A stretch of 64,000 nucleotides of DNA, from positions 6,148,001 to 6,212,000 of the forward strand of contig OX365949.1 of the NCBI GenBank assembly GCA_947247005.1. Reading direction: 5' to 3'. The notes under the pieces are model-generated. The model did no database searches. It had not been told where the DNA came from and saw only the letters and a program-made list of their open reading frames with translations. This DNA is from Spisula solida (taxonomy: Eukaryota > Mollusca > Bivalvia > Venerida > Mactridae). Made by a program: the position numbers and the translations under genes. Numbering within the stretch: position 1 is the first letter of the stretch; each line of letters starts with the position of its first letter. Below are positions 39,051-50,109 of this stretch, in pieces.

Positions 39051-39629
39051 TGGACAATCCTTAAAATAGATAAACGTACAATCTTATACTGTAAGCAGAC
39101 TGGGGCTAGTAAATCTTACAGAATGTTCTCAGGTTCTTGCAAAGCTTTACCACAAAACGTTTGTAGGACAACAGAAAACATCCATTCATGGTACCTTTAG
39201 CGACCCAATTAATACACATTTGATAAGTGATAGTACAATAAGATCAGGACAATCGATTGTCATTGATGCAAGTTGATTATTGGCAAATCATTCTATGGCA
39301 ACTGACAAAAGCATTAAGACAATAAAAGGTATATGAATCGAAACAAACAGTGACATATGGTTAACATGCATGAAGTGTACATCAGCCTAACGTTTATAAT
39401 CGTGTTTGAAATTACAGAAGTATTTCAGCATGTGAATAAAAGATTGATTAAATAACACCAACAAGTAAGCTGTGGAAAATTATAGCAGTCATTAAAAAGG
39501 CTTCAGGACAGTTTGATCAGTGTTTTGATAATGTGGTTCTAGAGTCTCAATGTGACTTTCGCGGTTTCTGTATGTTAACAATGCATCTAAAGCAAAAACG
39601 AAAGAATGACAATTGAATCGAGTTCAAAA

Positions 39630-40280
39630 TGATAATACTAAGTCAGACAAGGAAGGCAGCACTCAACTTAACCAACCGAACACAGAAAACATTAAAAACA
39701 CACATGACAAAGAAACCATAAAACACATACAAGACACAATGCCCAACTATACAAGTAAAGATCCGCCCAAGTCCAAGCTGGCGAAAAGTAAAATGAATTA
39801 GTTTCAGTAAACAAAAGGCGGAATTTCCACACTGAATGACCTAGTTACAACAGTAAAAGCTGCTGAACTACATAGTTTTAGCTGCCTTAAGCCCTAAAAA
39901 TTAAATAACAGAATAAAAACGCTGAAAGGCATGGTTTCAGCTGACCCAGCCACAACAAATCAAAGTATGCCTAAGTGAACAATATAGTAGTCGTAGTTGA
40001 TCAAGTCGAGTTATGCCTACGTGAACAACCTAGCTACATGCCACAGTGGACGATAGGGCACAAGTAACTTAATAAAAAACTACATCCATAACTCCACAGT
40101 TGTACATCAACTCATGAACGAACCGGGTAGGATCCGAACTGCTCGAACGAAATAGTTAGGGACAACCAGCAAATGCGAATTAATAAATCCTAGCTCCACA
40201 GAACATTTGACCCCGGTCAAAAAATAAATACTGAGAAATTATGACATATTGTTGATTATTTAAGATTGAACCCACTATTA
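39630..40280 (+). mobile_element. Dispersed non-autonomous repeat, block B copy
   Basis: The head AGTCAGACAAGGAAGGCAGC is followed by a body rich in GCTGAATGACCTAGTT-like words. The tail CCCCGGTCAAAATAAATA leads into GAGAAATTATGACAT. A parallel copy lies at 59530-60325, and tail text recurs near 12950. No terminal inverted repeats were seen. It could be a Helitron-like or other non-autonomous family; this is unproven. Confidence 0.6.
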
Positions 40281-40303
40281 AGTATAGATCTAATCTGGCT
40301 AAC

Positions 40304-40445
40304 CTTTCGTTGGACACGGATTTGATAAACATCCAGTTTGTAACTGTGTATATTCCTTATTAATTCCATATATAGCATCCATTTGATTTTTCCTCGAATC
40401 ATTTTTATTATTCTTTTTGAAAACTTTTGCCAGTAAACTAGTCAT
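40304..40445 (-). CDS. TGM: Transglutaminase first coding exon, copy B
   Basis: This is a second open copy of the 142-nt first exon. It starts at ATG 40445-40443 and ends at the donor GAAAG|GTTAGC in phase 1, compatible with exon 2 at 13487. By eye it differs from copy A at 11 sites. Those that change residues are Tyr3 to Ser, Glu16 to Asp and Ile40 to Leu, while the rest are silent. Cys39 and Cys44 are kept. The upstream flank is complete, with the ATTGAT-TTT-ATCAAT palindrome 200 bp upstream of the ATG. Splicing to exon 2 would need an intron of about 26.8 kb. The alternative is an orphan exon left by a segmental duplication. Confidence 0.78.
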
Positions 40446-40935
40446 TATCATGAGTATTCAACGCTATTCACGCATTTACATCATTCTCAATTTTCACGAA
40501 AACCGTGAATTATTTCAATGTTTACTATCACTCATCCAATTCTAAGACAGGATATTCGTTAGAAATACTCTCAGAATTATGAGGACGTGCCTCCTGTTCA
40601 TGAACTTTCCAACGAACTGACGCTGTTACATACGCAAACAAATTATTGATTTTATCAATGAATGTCCAATATAATTTACATGATAACAACACTTTTTCAA
40701 GTCACGCAAACTGCAGCCGACAAAGCTAGGTAAACACATAACAAATACATCCTATTTTCGTAAGTTCAACGCGAATTCTTGTAATTCAGAGGAACATTTT
40801 TATGACAATATATGTTTCTAATTACTAGCATTTTTCACGTAGTTTATCGAAGTATATGGCATTTGTCTGTCCCGTGTTGCAGTGAGAAACATCCATTAAG
40901 TATGTCAAAACCACGCTAGGTAAACCACTTCAAGG
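40446..40935 (-). promoter_or_regulatory. Upstream region of first exon copy B with conserved motifs
   Basis: This is the 5' flank shared by copies B, C and D and largely deleted in A. It holds the palindrome ATTGATTTTATCAAT at 40645-40659, which on the minus strand reads with a GATA-type TGATAA, and the block GTCACGCAAACTGCAG at 40701-40716. No clear TATA box was identified. A promoter role is inferred from position and copy-to-copy conservation only. Confidence 0.4.
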
Positions 40936-43389
40936 TAATAGTCAATGATTTCAGAGAGGAGCAGAGCTCGGTAGCGTATGTTCGTTGTAAATAATCCCCA
41001 ATAACAATGATCGTCTAAGAGTGCTGGATGTTTTCTATTAGAAAGTCTATGAATGAAACTGTGATGAACGAAGTAAGCAATTAGGAAACTATCAACACGT
41101 TAATGGCATTGCAGCAGTCCGGTCCAGTGATCCAGGCGGCTATTTAACGCTCCTACAACACGCATAGTTCACCATGAGAAAAGAAAACAGGTCGACCGCA
41201 CTACAACAACTTCAATAAATAAGACTACATAAAAAACGAAAATAAGTACGTTTTCTATCGAATCTCTCAGGTAAAATCTGACACTATTTTTCCAAATAAT
41301 GTTTCTGTTTTATATTTCGTTTAAAGGGATTGAAACTAATGAATCAAATCAATAATGGTGTCCCAATACATGGAATTTAAGGTGTCTTGTATTTTTGTAT
41401 AGTTTAACTTTTTTCATTTAAGCTCGCATGCCAGTACTTCGATATGTTGAAAAGTTTACACTGGTCCCAAATGGTGGCCTTGCGTTTTTTTTATAGAATT
41501 ATTTTCTTGATTATTTCTGAAACATATTCAACATTCAGAAATACATGTTTGCAAACAGGCATGCATCGAATGAGTATAATACATTTATTTGTCAGCAAGC
41601 ATGATCTCATTGGTATTTTCCTCTGATACAAGGATACTTCACATACGGAGTTCATGTTAAAGTTTTAGGATGAAAGTCATACTGTCGTTATTAGAACATT
41701 TACAATACCTATTTGAAAATGTATTGTATGTTAATTTCTTGATTTTGTATATACTAAACATACCTGCTTATTGATGTATTCGTACAATACGTAGAATACT
41801 AGATGAATTTTATAATTTGTTAATTGAAGCTTATTGATATTTAGCAAAGGCATAGCGGTATACAAGAACGCTTATTTCTAATATCATTTATATTATCTAA
41901 GGCTTACTTCAGCTTCAACCATGAAGTGGTATATATGTTCACGCTTTTACGCACCGCATGCATGTAGCGTATCAGAAAATGATACTCAAGACAATCGTGT
42001 CGGAATTTGCAAATTTAATATAAGGTACTATCGATGATGTTTAGAAATTGCTTTATTAAACAAAACGCGAGTCATAATAAATAACATTGGGTATTTAAGT
42101 AGATTTGGTTTCGAATTAAACTGGTTATTAGAGGCGTTCATATACATCAATTCACATTTAATCTAAAGAACACATCACTGGCATTTAGGTATTCAAGAAT
42201 AATTGAATAATTTGTTCCATGATGCATCCCAAACCATGTTGCTGCTGTTCTACCGCGTACTATGTTGTTTGGTTAAAACAATTACGTTCGTGACGGTGCT
42301 ACTTAAGTGCAAATCATGAAAATCCAATATGTTCTTTAGTATCTGCAACAATTGTATGCATAAAACAATTATGATAATTGTCTGACATTTGCTATATTGT
42401 AAAACATGTAATATCCGTTCATTACAAGCTTCAAGTTGTAATCAAAGTAATTAGGTGGAATTTTAATTGCATTTGATATTTCGTGATGGAATACATTTAG
42501 AATATTCATTTTACAAAATTGTACATTAGAAGATTGTATGTCTCGAACACTGCAAGTTTTAATCCAATGACGAATACATGTAGTACATGCTTTTTCACAT
42601 GTGAATGATTATTTTGTTTACTTCATGAAATATTTGCAGCACGTGCATTATTTTGGATTGTCAACACATATTTTTATAAAATGTTAACCCAATCGGATAA
42701 ACTCAGAAATAAACTAACTGTTATCTCTGGCCTACATGCATCGAGATCAAGAAGAAATGGATAAAATATTGTATTGTAGCAGTGATCTTACAAGAAACCA
42801 ATTATGATAATGCATCTAACAGAATGTACTAACGTCAGTAAGGCTATTATTATCCCAATGGTTTCGCTGTTTTATGAAACACATTATCGTTAATCCATTA
42901 TGTTTTGTGATAATTTAAATGCACATTTTTGCTGCTGTAAAGTCACAAATGCGCTCCCTTAAACTGTTAATTTAATTATAATAACAATTACTGAGAGAGA
43001 GAGAGAACCAATACGTGTTTAGCAGCGTCATGATATACGCCGGAAGATTATAAGAGAATTCAGTATTAGCAGATAATTTTAAAAAATACAATTGTAATAC
43101 GTCTGAACCCATTAAATTTCTCTTAAATATCTGTTTGTTTTAATCATATTCATCAATCATGCGTCAGTTACAATTCTTTCATTATATTCTATGGTACGCA
43201 TGAAAGACACATCTATAGAAATAAGATTACCCTGTGGAACAGTGTATTGCATTCAACATAAGTGTCCGTTACGTAAAAAGATAATTAAAACAGCCCAGCA
43301 CAGAAAACATAAATAATATAGACCACAATCATAAGACACAATGCCCTTTCAAAATTGAAACATTTATACTGGTTCGTATATTATAAATA

Positions 43390-45045
43390 ATTAGAAAGGT
43401 ATAGTTTATTTCCAAATCCAGAAGGTCGTAGACCCATGAGGACAACATATTTACATACTACGATCATAGTGGCAAATGTACAGTTATCAATACAAAACAT
43501 ATATACATGCATAAATGTACCCTTACCCGCACACACTCACGCACACACACTCACACGAATGCCCACACGCATAAATACTTCTAACACACCATTTTTTACA
43601 CTGCTAATGAAAATGATGATATATGACTACTGAATTATAAATATGGAACATAATACAAGACAACAAAAACAATGCAAATGTTTTGTATAGATAAATAATA
43701 GCCTAGTTAATCATTATAGTATACAGTGTTGCGTTTATTGAATGCTTTATATACAAACAAACCTAAATTCTTTAACAATGTTTTATTGTTTGTGTTTAAC
43801 AATTCAATAAATTTAAACATGTTTGGTCGTTCTCTATAATACGTAGGTATATATCTATTACGAAATTCGTTATATAGCGGACACTGTAAAACAAAATGCA
43901 TTTCATCTTCTAAAGAATTACATCTGATACATTTTCTCTCATCAAATGGAACGATATTTGGGTTAGCCCATCTACCAGTTTCAACATACAGTCTATGGGA
44001 AGCTACTCTAAGTTTTGACAGGACAATGCGATATTTAGACAAATCAAGGATATCAAGATATTGTTGAAAAGAGAAAGAAACGTTTAAGTATTTATATAAA
44101 CTAGCTCTACTTGACTCTTGTAGCCTACCATTCCATTTTTGAATAAACTGATCTTTTAGCCTTTGTTTGATTAATGAGAGAAATAATTTATCATTACCCA
44201 CATTTTCAAATAACCATACATCATGAAAACCTAATGTACATAACAAATCTCTTAACCTAGAGCACCAATTTACACGATTACGTTCCATGTCAGATTTCAA
44301 CATTAAATATGCTTTCTTTATTAACTTTTCTTCGGATGTGTATAATATTTTAATCCAGAATTTTATTATATCAAAATACCTCATGGTTTGATAAGATATT
44401 CGACCTAATTCTCCATAAATAAAATCGTTCTGTGTACATTTTTTAACACCCAATAATCTCTTACAAAATTGCATATGTACTATCTCGATATTTTTGCCTG
44501 CGTTGAATCCCCAGACCTCACTACCATACTTAAAAATTGGAGAGATGAGCTTGTCAAAAAGGTCAAGATTATGTTTTACAGATATGTTTGAAAATTTATA
44601 CAGATGTTTGTTCATTACAAAAATAGCTTTCATAGCTTGACCACTAAGTGTATTTTGTGCTTCTTCAAAAGACCCACCAGCCGTAAAAACAATACCTAGG
44701 TAATTAAATTTATTCACTATTTCAACTTCATGGTTGTTATAATAAAATTTTAAATTATCTGCAATCCTACCACCTTTCTTAAATATAAGAATTTTGGTTT
44801 TATTTATGTTTACTACAAGTTTCCATGTTTCGCAATAATTAAATAATTTATCTAAACCGGATTGTAATTCTACGGCAGTATTCGCAAATATGACTATGTC
44901 GTCTGCGTATAATAAGATAAATACTTTAAACATGTGAATATCAATACCTTCTAATCCAGAAGAAAGAAAAACGTCCTCAATATCATTTATAAACATTGAA
45001 AATAAAAACGGAGATAAGCACTCGCCTTGTCGGACACCTATATAT
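43390..45045 (-). mobile_element. 5'-truncated non-LTR retrotransposon (LINE)
   Basis: It comprises the open frame at 43707-45038 plus 3' sequence to about 43390 that resembles the 3' part of the decayed copy near 26300. The 5' end stops inside the reverse-transcriptase domain, next to a TATATA run at 45040-45055, as expected of incomplete target-primed reverse transcription. No clear A-tail was found. Confidence 0.82.
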
Positions 45046-45089
45046 ATATATATAGAAATATAATATTTATACAGGACAAAGTTTTTCAA
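43707..45089 (-). CDS. LINE reverse transcriptase, C-terminal part
   Basis: This is an open frame of 460 codons. True homology probably begins near residue 18, since residues 8-17 are encoded by the TA-rich flank and the start Met is not native. GVRQGECLSPFLFSMF at 18-33 and YADD at 61-64 are reverse-transcriptase motifs, YADD supplying two catalytic aspartates. FNYLGIVFTAGG follows. The long C-terminal region ends with a CIRC...H....C cluster (C387, C390, H398, C403) typical of LINE ORF2 tails. The upstream endonuclease and palm parts are missing, so it cannot be a complete enzyme. It is unbroken over 450 codons, so the insertion is young. It is probably a CR1/Jockey-like lineage, not resolved by eye. 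Confidence 0.9.
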   Translation of the reverse strand: MKNFVLYKYYISIYIYIGVRQGECLSPFLFSMFINDIEDVFLSSGLEGIDIHMFKVFILLYADDIVIFANTAVELQSGLDKLFNYCETWKLVVNINKTKILIFKKGGRIADNLKFYYNNHEVEIVNKFNYLGIVFTAGGSFEEAQNTLSGQAMKAIFVMNKHLYKFSNISVKHNLDLFDKLISPIFKYGSEVWGFNAGKNIEIVHMQFCKRLLGVKKCTQNDFIYGELGRISYQTMRYFDIIKFWIKILYTSEEKLIKKAYLMLKSDMERNRVNWCSRLRDLLCTLGFHDVWLFENVGNDKLFLSLIKQRLKDQFIQKWNGRLQESSRASLYKYLNVSFSFQQYLDILDLSKYRIVLSKLRVASHRLYVETGRWANPNIVPFDERKCIRCNSLEDEMHFVLQCPLYNEFRNRYIPTYYRERPNMFKFIELLNTNNKTLLKNLGLFVYKAFNKRNTVYYND

Positions 45090-45519
45090 TAAATATAGAT
45101 AAATTGTTTAACATTTCTAACAATCAAAATTAAATAAAAGTATAGAAAACGATTAACAAGTGTATTCGACGAATAAGTGGCCTACACCATCTCACAAATA
45201 TGAACACATTAAGAGTGTAATGCCTCGCTTAGCCTGTATTGAAAATCCCACACTTTTGCCTTGGATGATTGCGCATGCAGGATTCCCAGAAAATAACAAG
45301 ACAACATTTTAATACAAACTAAACTGATTTAGAGTGACGGAACCAATGCTCGGTCAGCCAAGTGCTCGGTCACTTGGTTGTTTATGTAAAAATACTGAGA
45401 AATAAAGTTTACTAGCCATGTGTTGTCAACTTTTTTGTTTATTTCTATCCTTTGGCCCCTTAGTATTCACAGGAAGTCATCATCAACCGACGCTTTCATA
45501 TTTTGACAGACGACACCTG

Positions 45520-45800
45520 TCAATCACTCCAAGATGGCGAAATAAACATTCACATTCAATCGATAAATATTACACCAATAATTGAAAACAAGGTATATTT
45601 TCCATCTATTTAAACTAATAAATATATTAGTTCCGTGTTTCATTAAAAAAATCCTGATCTATAGCTCTCCTTTGCCGATTTACGACTCGTAAACAAACAC
45701 GCCCCCAACACGATTGACGTCATTTGTTAAACCCTTGTACGTCACACGGGATAAAATGCAGAACCGCACGCTGTGATAAAACTGGCGCGGATTAACTTGC
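45520..45800 (+). promoter_or_regulatory. Candidate promoter region of the pogo transposase
   Basis: AAGATGGCG at 45531-45539 resembles a YY1 site, and TGACGTCA at 45715-45722 is a full CRE palindrome. The region is less AT-rich than its surroundings. Placement upstream of the transposase suggests a promoter; this is inference. Confidence 0.35.
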
Positions 45801-46084
45801 AAATACAGGCCTATAGGGCCTACTATAGATATTTGTAATAAAAGAGGACTGTAGTGCAGATTAATTGAACCGAATCCACTGTATATTTACATTCAAATAT
45901 TAATTAAATCCTTTAACTTTGTTAACAAATAGCATTATAATCACTAACAGTATGGAAATGAATAATACTTCTTAAGTTCTAATGTAGGCTCCTGTTTCTA
46001 GGGAAAATGCGATTCAAGCTTTGCGTTTGTACATTATAAGATTTCCGGCAATTGTTCCCTTTCCAATTTCAGTACTTTTCCATT

Positions 46085-47722
46085 ATGCCGAGGAAACAAA
46101 AAGTCCATGACCATGATTTATTTCATCTAGCGAAAGTATTGATAAAAAGGGATGGCTATTCCTTAAGAAAAGCTTCAAAGGAAACCAACATTCCGTTTTC
46201 TACTCTACGAGATCACATAAATGGGAAATATGCAAGTTACCAAACTAGATTTGGACCAGAACGGCTACTTAGTGACGAACATGAAAGTTCTCTCGCTAAG
46301 TATGCAAAATTCATGGCCGAGAGGGGGGTCCCGTTGACTAGACCCGTCCTAAAGCACATCGCTCGGGAAATAATGATCCAACAAGATAGTGTAAGCAGAC
46401 AGCCACCTTCTAATAAATGGCTCCGTGGGTTTCTTAAAAGACACACTGAACTAACTTTAAGAACAGCACATCCACTAGAGAAGGACCGCGTTTCTGTTAC
46501 GCAGGATACCGTAGATCATTTTTTTGGTCTTTTGTCTGACACACTGGGCCACTTGAATCTCCTGAATGAACCATCTCGTATATACAATTGTGACGAGTCG
46601 GGGTTTTCAGGCAGACTTAACCCATCCAAAAAGGTCATCGTGCCCAAGGGAACACGACATGCGTATCAATCTTTTGTGAGCATGAGTGGACATGTCACGT
46701 TATTGAATGCTATTTCTGCCGCTGGCAATACATTGCCACCTATGCTGATATTCAGCCAGTGCCTACCGAGGTCCCATTCATGTAGTATGCCGGATAGCTG
46801 GGTGTTTAAATCGACGGAAAAGGGATATGTTAACTCCGAATTATTTGTAGAGTGGTTCAAGAAATGCTTTATACCGTATATCGGTGAGCGACGCCCAGTG
46901 CTACTAATTTTGGACAATCATATTACACATCTGACAACATCTTTTCTTGACGCAGCAAAGGAAAACAGAGTGGAACTTTTATACTTGCCTGCCCATTCTT
47001 CTCACATTCTTCAGCCCCAGGATGCTGGTTACTTTCATGTATTAAAACAAAAAGTGGCAGACATTGCCACCCAACTAGGATATCTAGGTATGAAAACACT
47101 ACCACGCGGATTGTTCCCAAAGATTTTGTTGCAGGCACTAAATAAAATAAATGGAGACACGGTATCCTCAGCATTCAAATGTACTGGTATATTCCCTGTC
47201 AAGAAAACTGCGGTAAGTGCTCTTCTTCCGTGCAGGTCGGTCTCTAATCACACAGATAACGCTCCTACCTGCTCAAATACGCCCAATCGGTTAGACGAAC
47301 GGTGTACTGAATGTGGCACAAGTAAGGAAAATCCACTTGTAAAACTGGGTATTATATCACCAGATCTTGGTAACTTGCTTGTTGAACCACCTGCACCTAA
47401 ATCTTCAAGTAAAATATCTGCCAGGAAAACTTACACCAAGGCCAGAGCAGTTTTATCATCCGATGATGCACCTCCACAAAAGAAGTGGAAGGTAGGCAAT
47501 GCCAACGATGACGTCACGGTTGTTGAAGAATACGAGGACGATGGTGTATTATGTACCGTCTGCATGATGCCTTCCAGAAAGGGGTTTTATTGGGTAGGCT
47601 GTGACAAATGTGACAATTGGTACCATTATGAATGTTTCCCTAGCCGTATACAGACCGATGTTGACTTGAGTCTTATAACTCAGTCAGCATGGTTGTGTAA
47701 CGTATGTGCCGGTGAGGAGTAA
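46085..47722 (+). CDS. Pogo/Tigger-type transposase with C-terminal PHD finger
   Basis: The 545-residue transposase starts at MPRKQK. An in-frame ATG at 46052 would add 11 residues, but TTCCAATTTCAG at 46061-46072 looks like a splice acceptor, so I prefer 46085. Residues 5-50 form a psq-type helix-turn-helix (YSLRKASKETNIPFSTLRDH). About 60-125 is a CENP-B-type DNA-binding helix-turn-helix. About 135-370 is the DDE_1 nuclease domain, with catalytic aspartates D170 (NCDESGF), D277 (LILDN) and D313 (QPQD). After a Ser/Pro/Lys-rich linker, residues 490-541 are a C4HC3 PHD finger (C490, C493, C506, C509, H514, C517, C538, C541). No stop or frameshift interrupts it. It probably cuts and pastes this element; domestication is possible but unsupported. 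Confidence 0.93.
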   Translation: MPRKQKVHDHDLFHLAKVLIKRDGYSLRKASKETNIPFSTLRDHINGKYASYQTRFGPERLLSDEHESSLAKYAKFMAERGVPLTRPVLKHIAREIMIQQDSVSRQPPSNKWLRGFLKRHTELTLRTAHPLEKDRVSVTQDTVDHFFGLLSDTLGHLNLLNEPSRIYNCDESGFSGRLNPSKKVIVPKGTRHAYQSFVSMSGHVTLLNAISAAGNTLPPMLIFSQCLPRSHSCSMPDSWVFKSTEKGYVNSELFVEWFKKCFIPYIGERRPVLLILDNHITHLTTSFLDAAKENRVELLYLPAHSSHILQPQDAGYFHVLKQKVADIATQLGYLGMKTLPRGLFPKILLQALNKINGDTVSSAFKCTGIFPVKKTAVSALLPCRSVSNHTDNAPTCSNTPNRLDERCTECGTSKENPLVKLGIISPDLGNLLVEPPAPKSSSKISARKTYTKARAVLSSDDAPPQKKWKVGNANDDVTVVEEYEDDGVLCTVCMMPSRKGFYWVGCDKCDNWYHYECFPSRIQTDVDLSLITQSAWLCNVCAGEE

Positions 47723-48431
47723 TCTCGAAGATAAAGAAAAAGGAGTTAATTGTTTGTCTGTTTTGGAGTTTGAGTTTGTTTTTAACAGTTTACTTTGTAA
47801 AAATATTGAAAAAAAATACATATAAAAATATATTTCATTTTTCGCGTCACAGCCTACCCATTTACCCGACAATTCAAGACAGCCTTTATGGTGAGTGATA
47901 ATAATTGCAATATTCATGTACATTTATTTGAGATGTTAGTGTTTTTATGTTTCATTGTATCAGTTGAAAGGTTGAACCAACGATTCCCGATGATTATAAA
48001 AAAATGTATACACTCGTACATGTATAGACCCCTGACCGAGCACTCGTTCCGTCATGAACGACTTGCATCCATTTTATCCGTATATTCACCGCGCCTATTT
48101 TATCCTAAGATCTGCGTCAAGTTGGACGCATTGTTTACACTATCGCGGGAACAGACACGGTTCGTATAATTATGGAGTTGGTTTACTGTAATTTTCTTGT
48201 TTGTATGATTTATACTTAAAAATATGAGGTTTTTGACCGAGCACTGGTTCACTCTCTACACGTGGGAAATATTAATTAATACACATGTAAAATTATTTTG
48301 CAATATCAGTTATAATGATTTCTTAGTGATCGACTATTACTGCTCTCAAAGTTTTGCAATATCATAAATATTTTAGGCGATATTGGGCTTTGAATAAAGT
48401 GAGGCGTTTTTAAAGTCCTTGAGTGTATATA

Positions 48432-48630
48432 TGAGCCAGTCTCCAGGAAAACCTGCTATTTTGACAAATATTTTGATTAAGATGTTCCATAGTATTACAG
48501 AATAATATTAATTTAGCAAATTGCAAAAGATATTATGGTAATATCTTGAGTTTTCAGCATGTTACAGCTGTTTTTGTAGAGTTCCTATTCGGAGCTTTTT
48601 GTGTGACGTCACAAACGTTATTCAAACATT
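48432..48630. mobile_element. Half copy of the TGAGCCAGTCTCC MITE
   Basis: It starts TGAGCCAGTCTCCAGGAAAA after TA at 48430-48431. It follows the complement of the right half of the 16649-17220 element, including GTTACAGCTGTTTT and GTGACGTC, then merges into block C without a second terminus. Confidence 0.75.
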
Positions 48631-50109
48631 CTAAAACATTCCCAGAATTCAGAAAACGAATTCCAAATAAGTTTTTGTTCAGTTTATCTGTCCACCATCC
48701 ATATTCAAATCTACCTGACAAATATTTTACAGACGAATGTGTTTCAAGGGCAACATAAACACATGTACTTACAAGGTTAAAGGGTGATCTGAATTATCTT
48801 ATGATATCAAAAAATATATAATTCACTAATTATTATTCTTTAACAGAATTCATTATACAATACTACTACTAAAATAGACATGTTTCCGTTAGTATATTTA
48901 CGTTCCAACTCCAATCATATAAGGACATACGCCAGGAACGTTATAACAGGGTAACCATTATATAAGTAGCCGAATGGTCATAAACTTCGCCCCGATCGCG
49001 GTTCAAATCATTTTGCCCTCTTCTTTAGACTACCTGAATAATTTAACTAAAGTTACTACATATAAGTACATCTAGTTTAATAATTATTCATTAAAAGTCG
49101 TGATCAATAAGACGACATACATTAACGATACGAACATGGTCGTTATAATTATACGATATTTCACTGTTCACAAGTTGACGATTGTATTCATTGTCTGAGT
49201 CTGGCAACATTGTTCTAATGTTTAATGAAATTTTATTACGAAACAGAAATTAACAACTTTATTGAAATACTTATTCTAGTTCATTACTATTTCATCAGAT
49301 AAGTTATCATGTTCCAACAGAACCAATTTATTAAGTCCTGTAAATTACACAATATCAGTAGTATTAGTAATTATAACTGCCTACAGCAATGAAATTAGAA
49401 CTGTATAATATATTTGGTAAGATGACGAAATGGATCAACCTATCAACCAAAGATTGGTTTTTGTTGTGTTTTATAGGAGACGGCTTAATAAACTGAAAAC
49501 AAGTGCAAAGCATGTGACATATTACACCATTCAGAAACACAATACTAAAAAGTCACTCATTAGATACTTACATCGGTATATCTTGCTGAAAACAGGATTT
49601 CGCAATCAATAACCCTCATGCTTCCCAAAACATTATATTTGCATATTTTAACTTCTATATGTACACCATCTCAAAATGATTGACAAAAAAGTTACAAATC
49701 GAAAAGGGAAGACAGCACTCAATAAAGTTTCAATGACTTTTGATTTACTTAGTTCTGTAATTATATTTTTTAACCTAATCATGACTTGATTAAATATTAG
49801 TGTTATAATGTCCGAATTAAAAAAGTAACTATCATTTACTGTTCCCTAAGCTGGCGTTCTAACCCGACGAACACTTTTTGGGTAAAGTAGCTAGCATCTC
49901 AACTAATATTATGCAAACATATACAACATTAGAGTCATTAAACATTCGTCTAGGAAATAAACCAAATAAGCATAGTGATCAGATAAAGATCTTTCGAGTA
50001 ATTAACACTTGGTAAACAGAGAAATTCCATTAACAAACCTAATACTCTGGAGTGTCCAACTCAGTGCAATTTAGTCAGACCAACGCTAATTTTCTATGAT
50101 ATAGACATA

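Larger units (their letters stand above)
33850..43290. repeat. Duplicated block B carrying first exon copy B
   Basis: Homology to D begins near 33880 (ACGGAAACGATACATCAGAG against 57560) and to A from 34000. It runs through exon 1 at 40304-40445 to about 43290. It carries the dispersed repeat at 39630-40280, which A and D also have in part. There are no LINE, hairpin or TIR insertions of the A type. Confidence 0.8.
45332..48256 (+). mobile_element. Pogo-type DNA transposon, about 2.9 kb, apparently complete
   Basis: The left end GAGTGACGGAACCAATGCTC and right-end complement GAGAGTGAACCAGTGCTC, each reaching CGGTCA, form imperfect inverted repeats flanked by TA (45330-45331 and 48257-48258). 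TA targets fit the pogo/Tigger group. The TGCTCGGTCA word occurs twice near each end (about 45347 and 45364; about 48032 and 48234) and may be the transposase binding site. The single gene inside is an intact transposase. Confidence 0.85.

Noticed and set aside
46237..47174. Open frames opposite the transposase
   Set aside because: They are antisense shadows of the pogo transposase reading frame.
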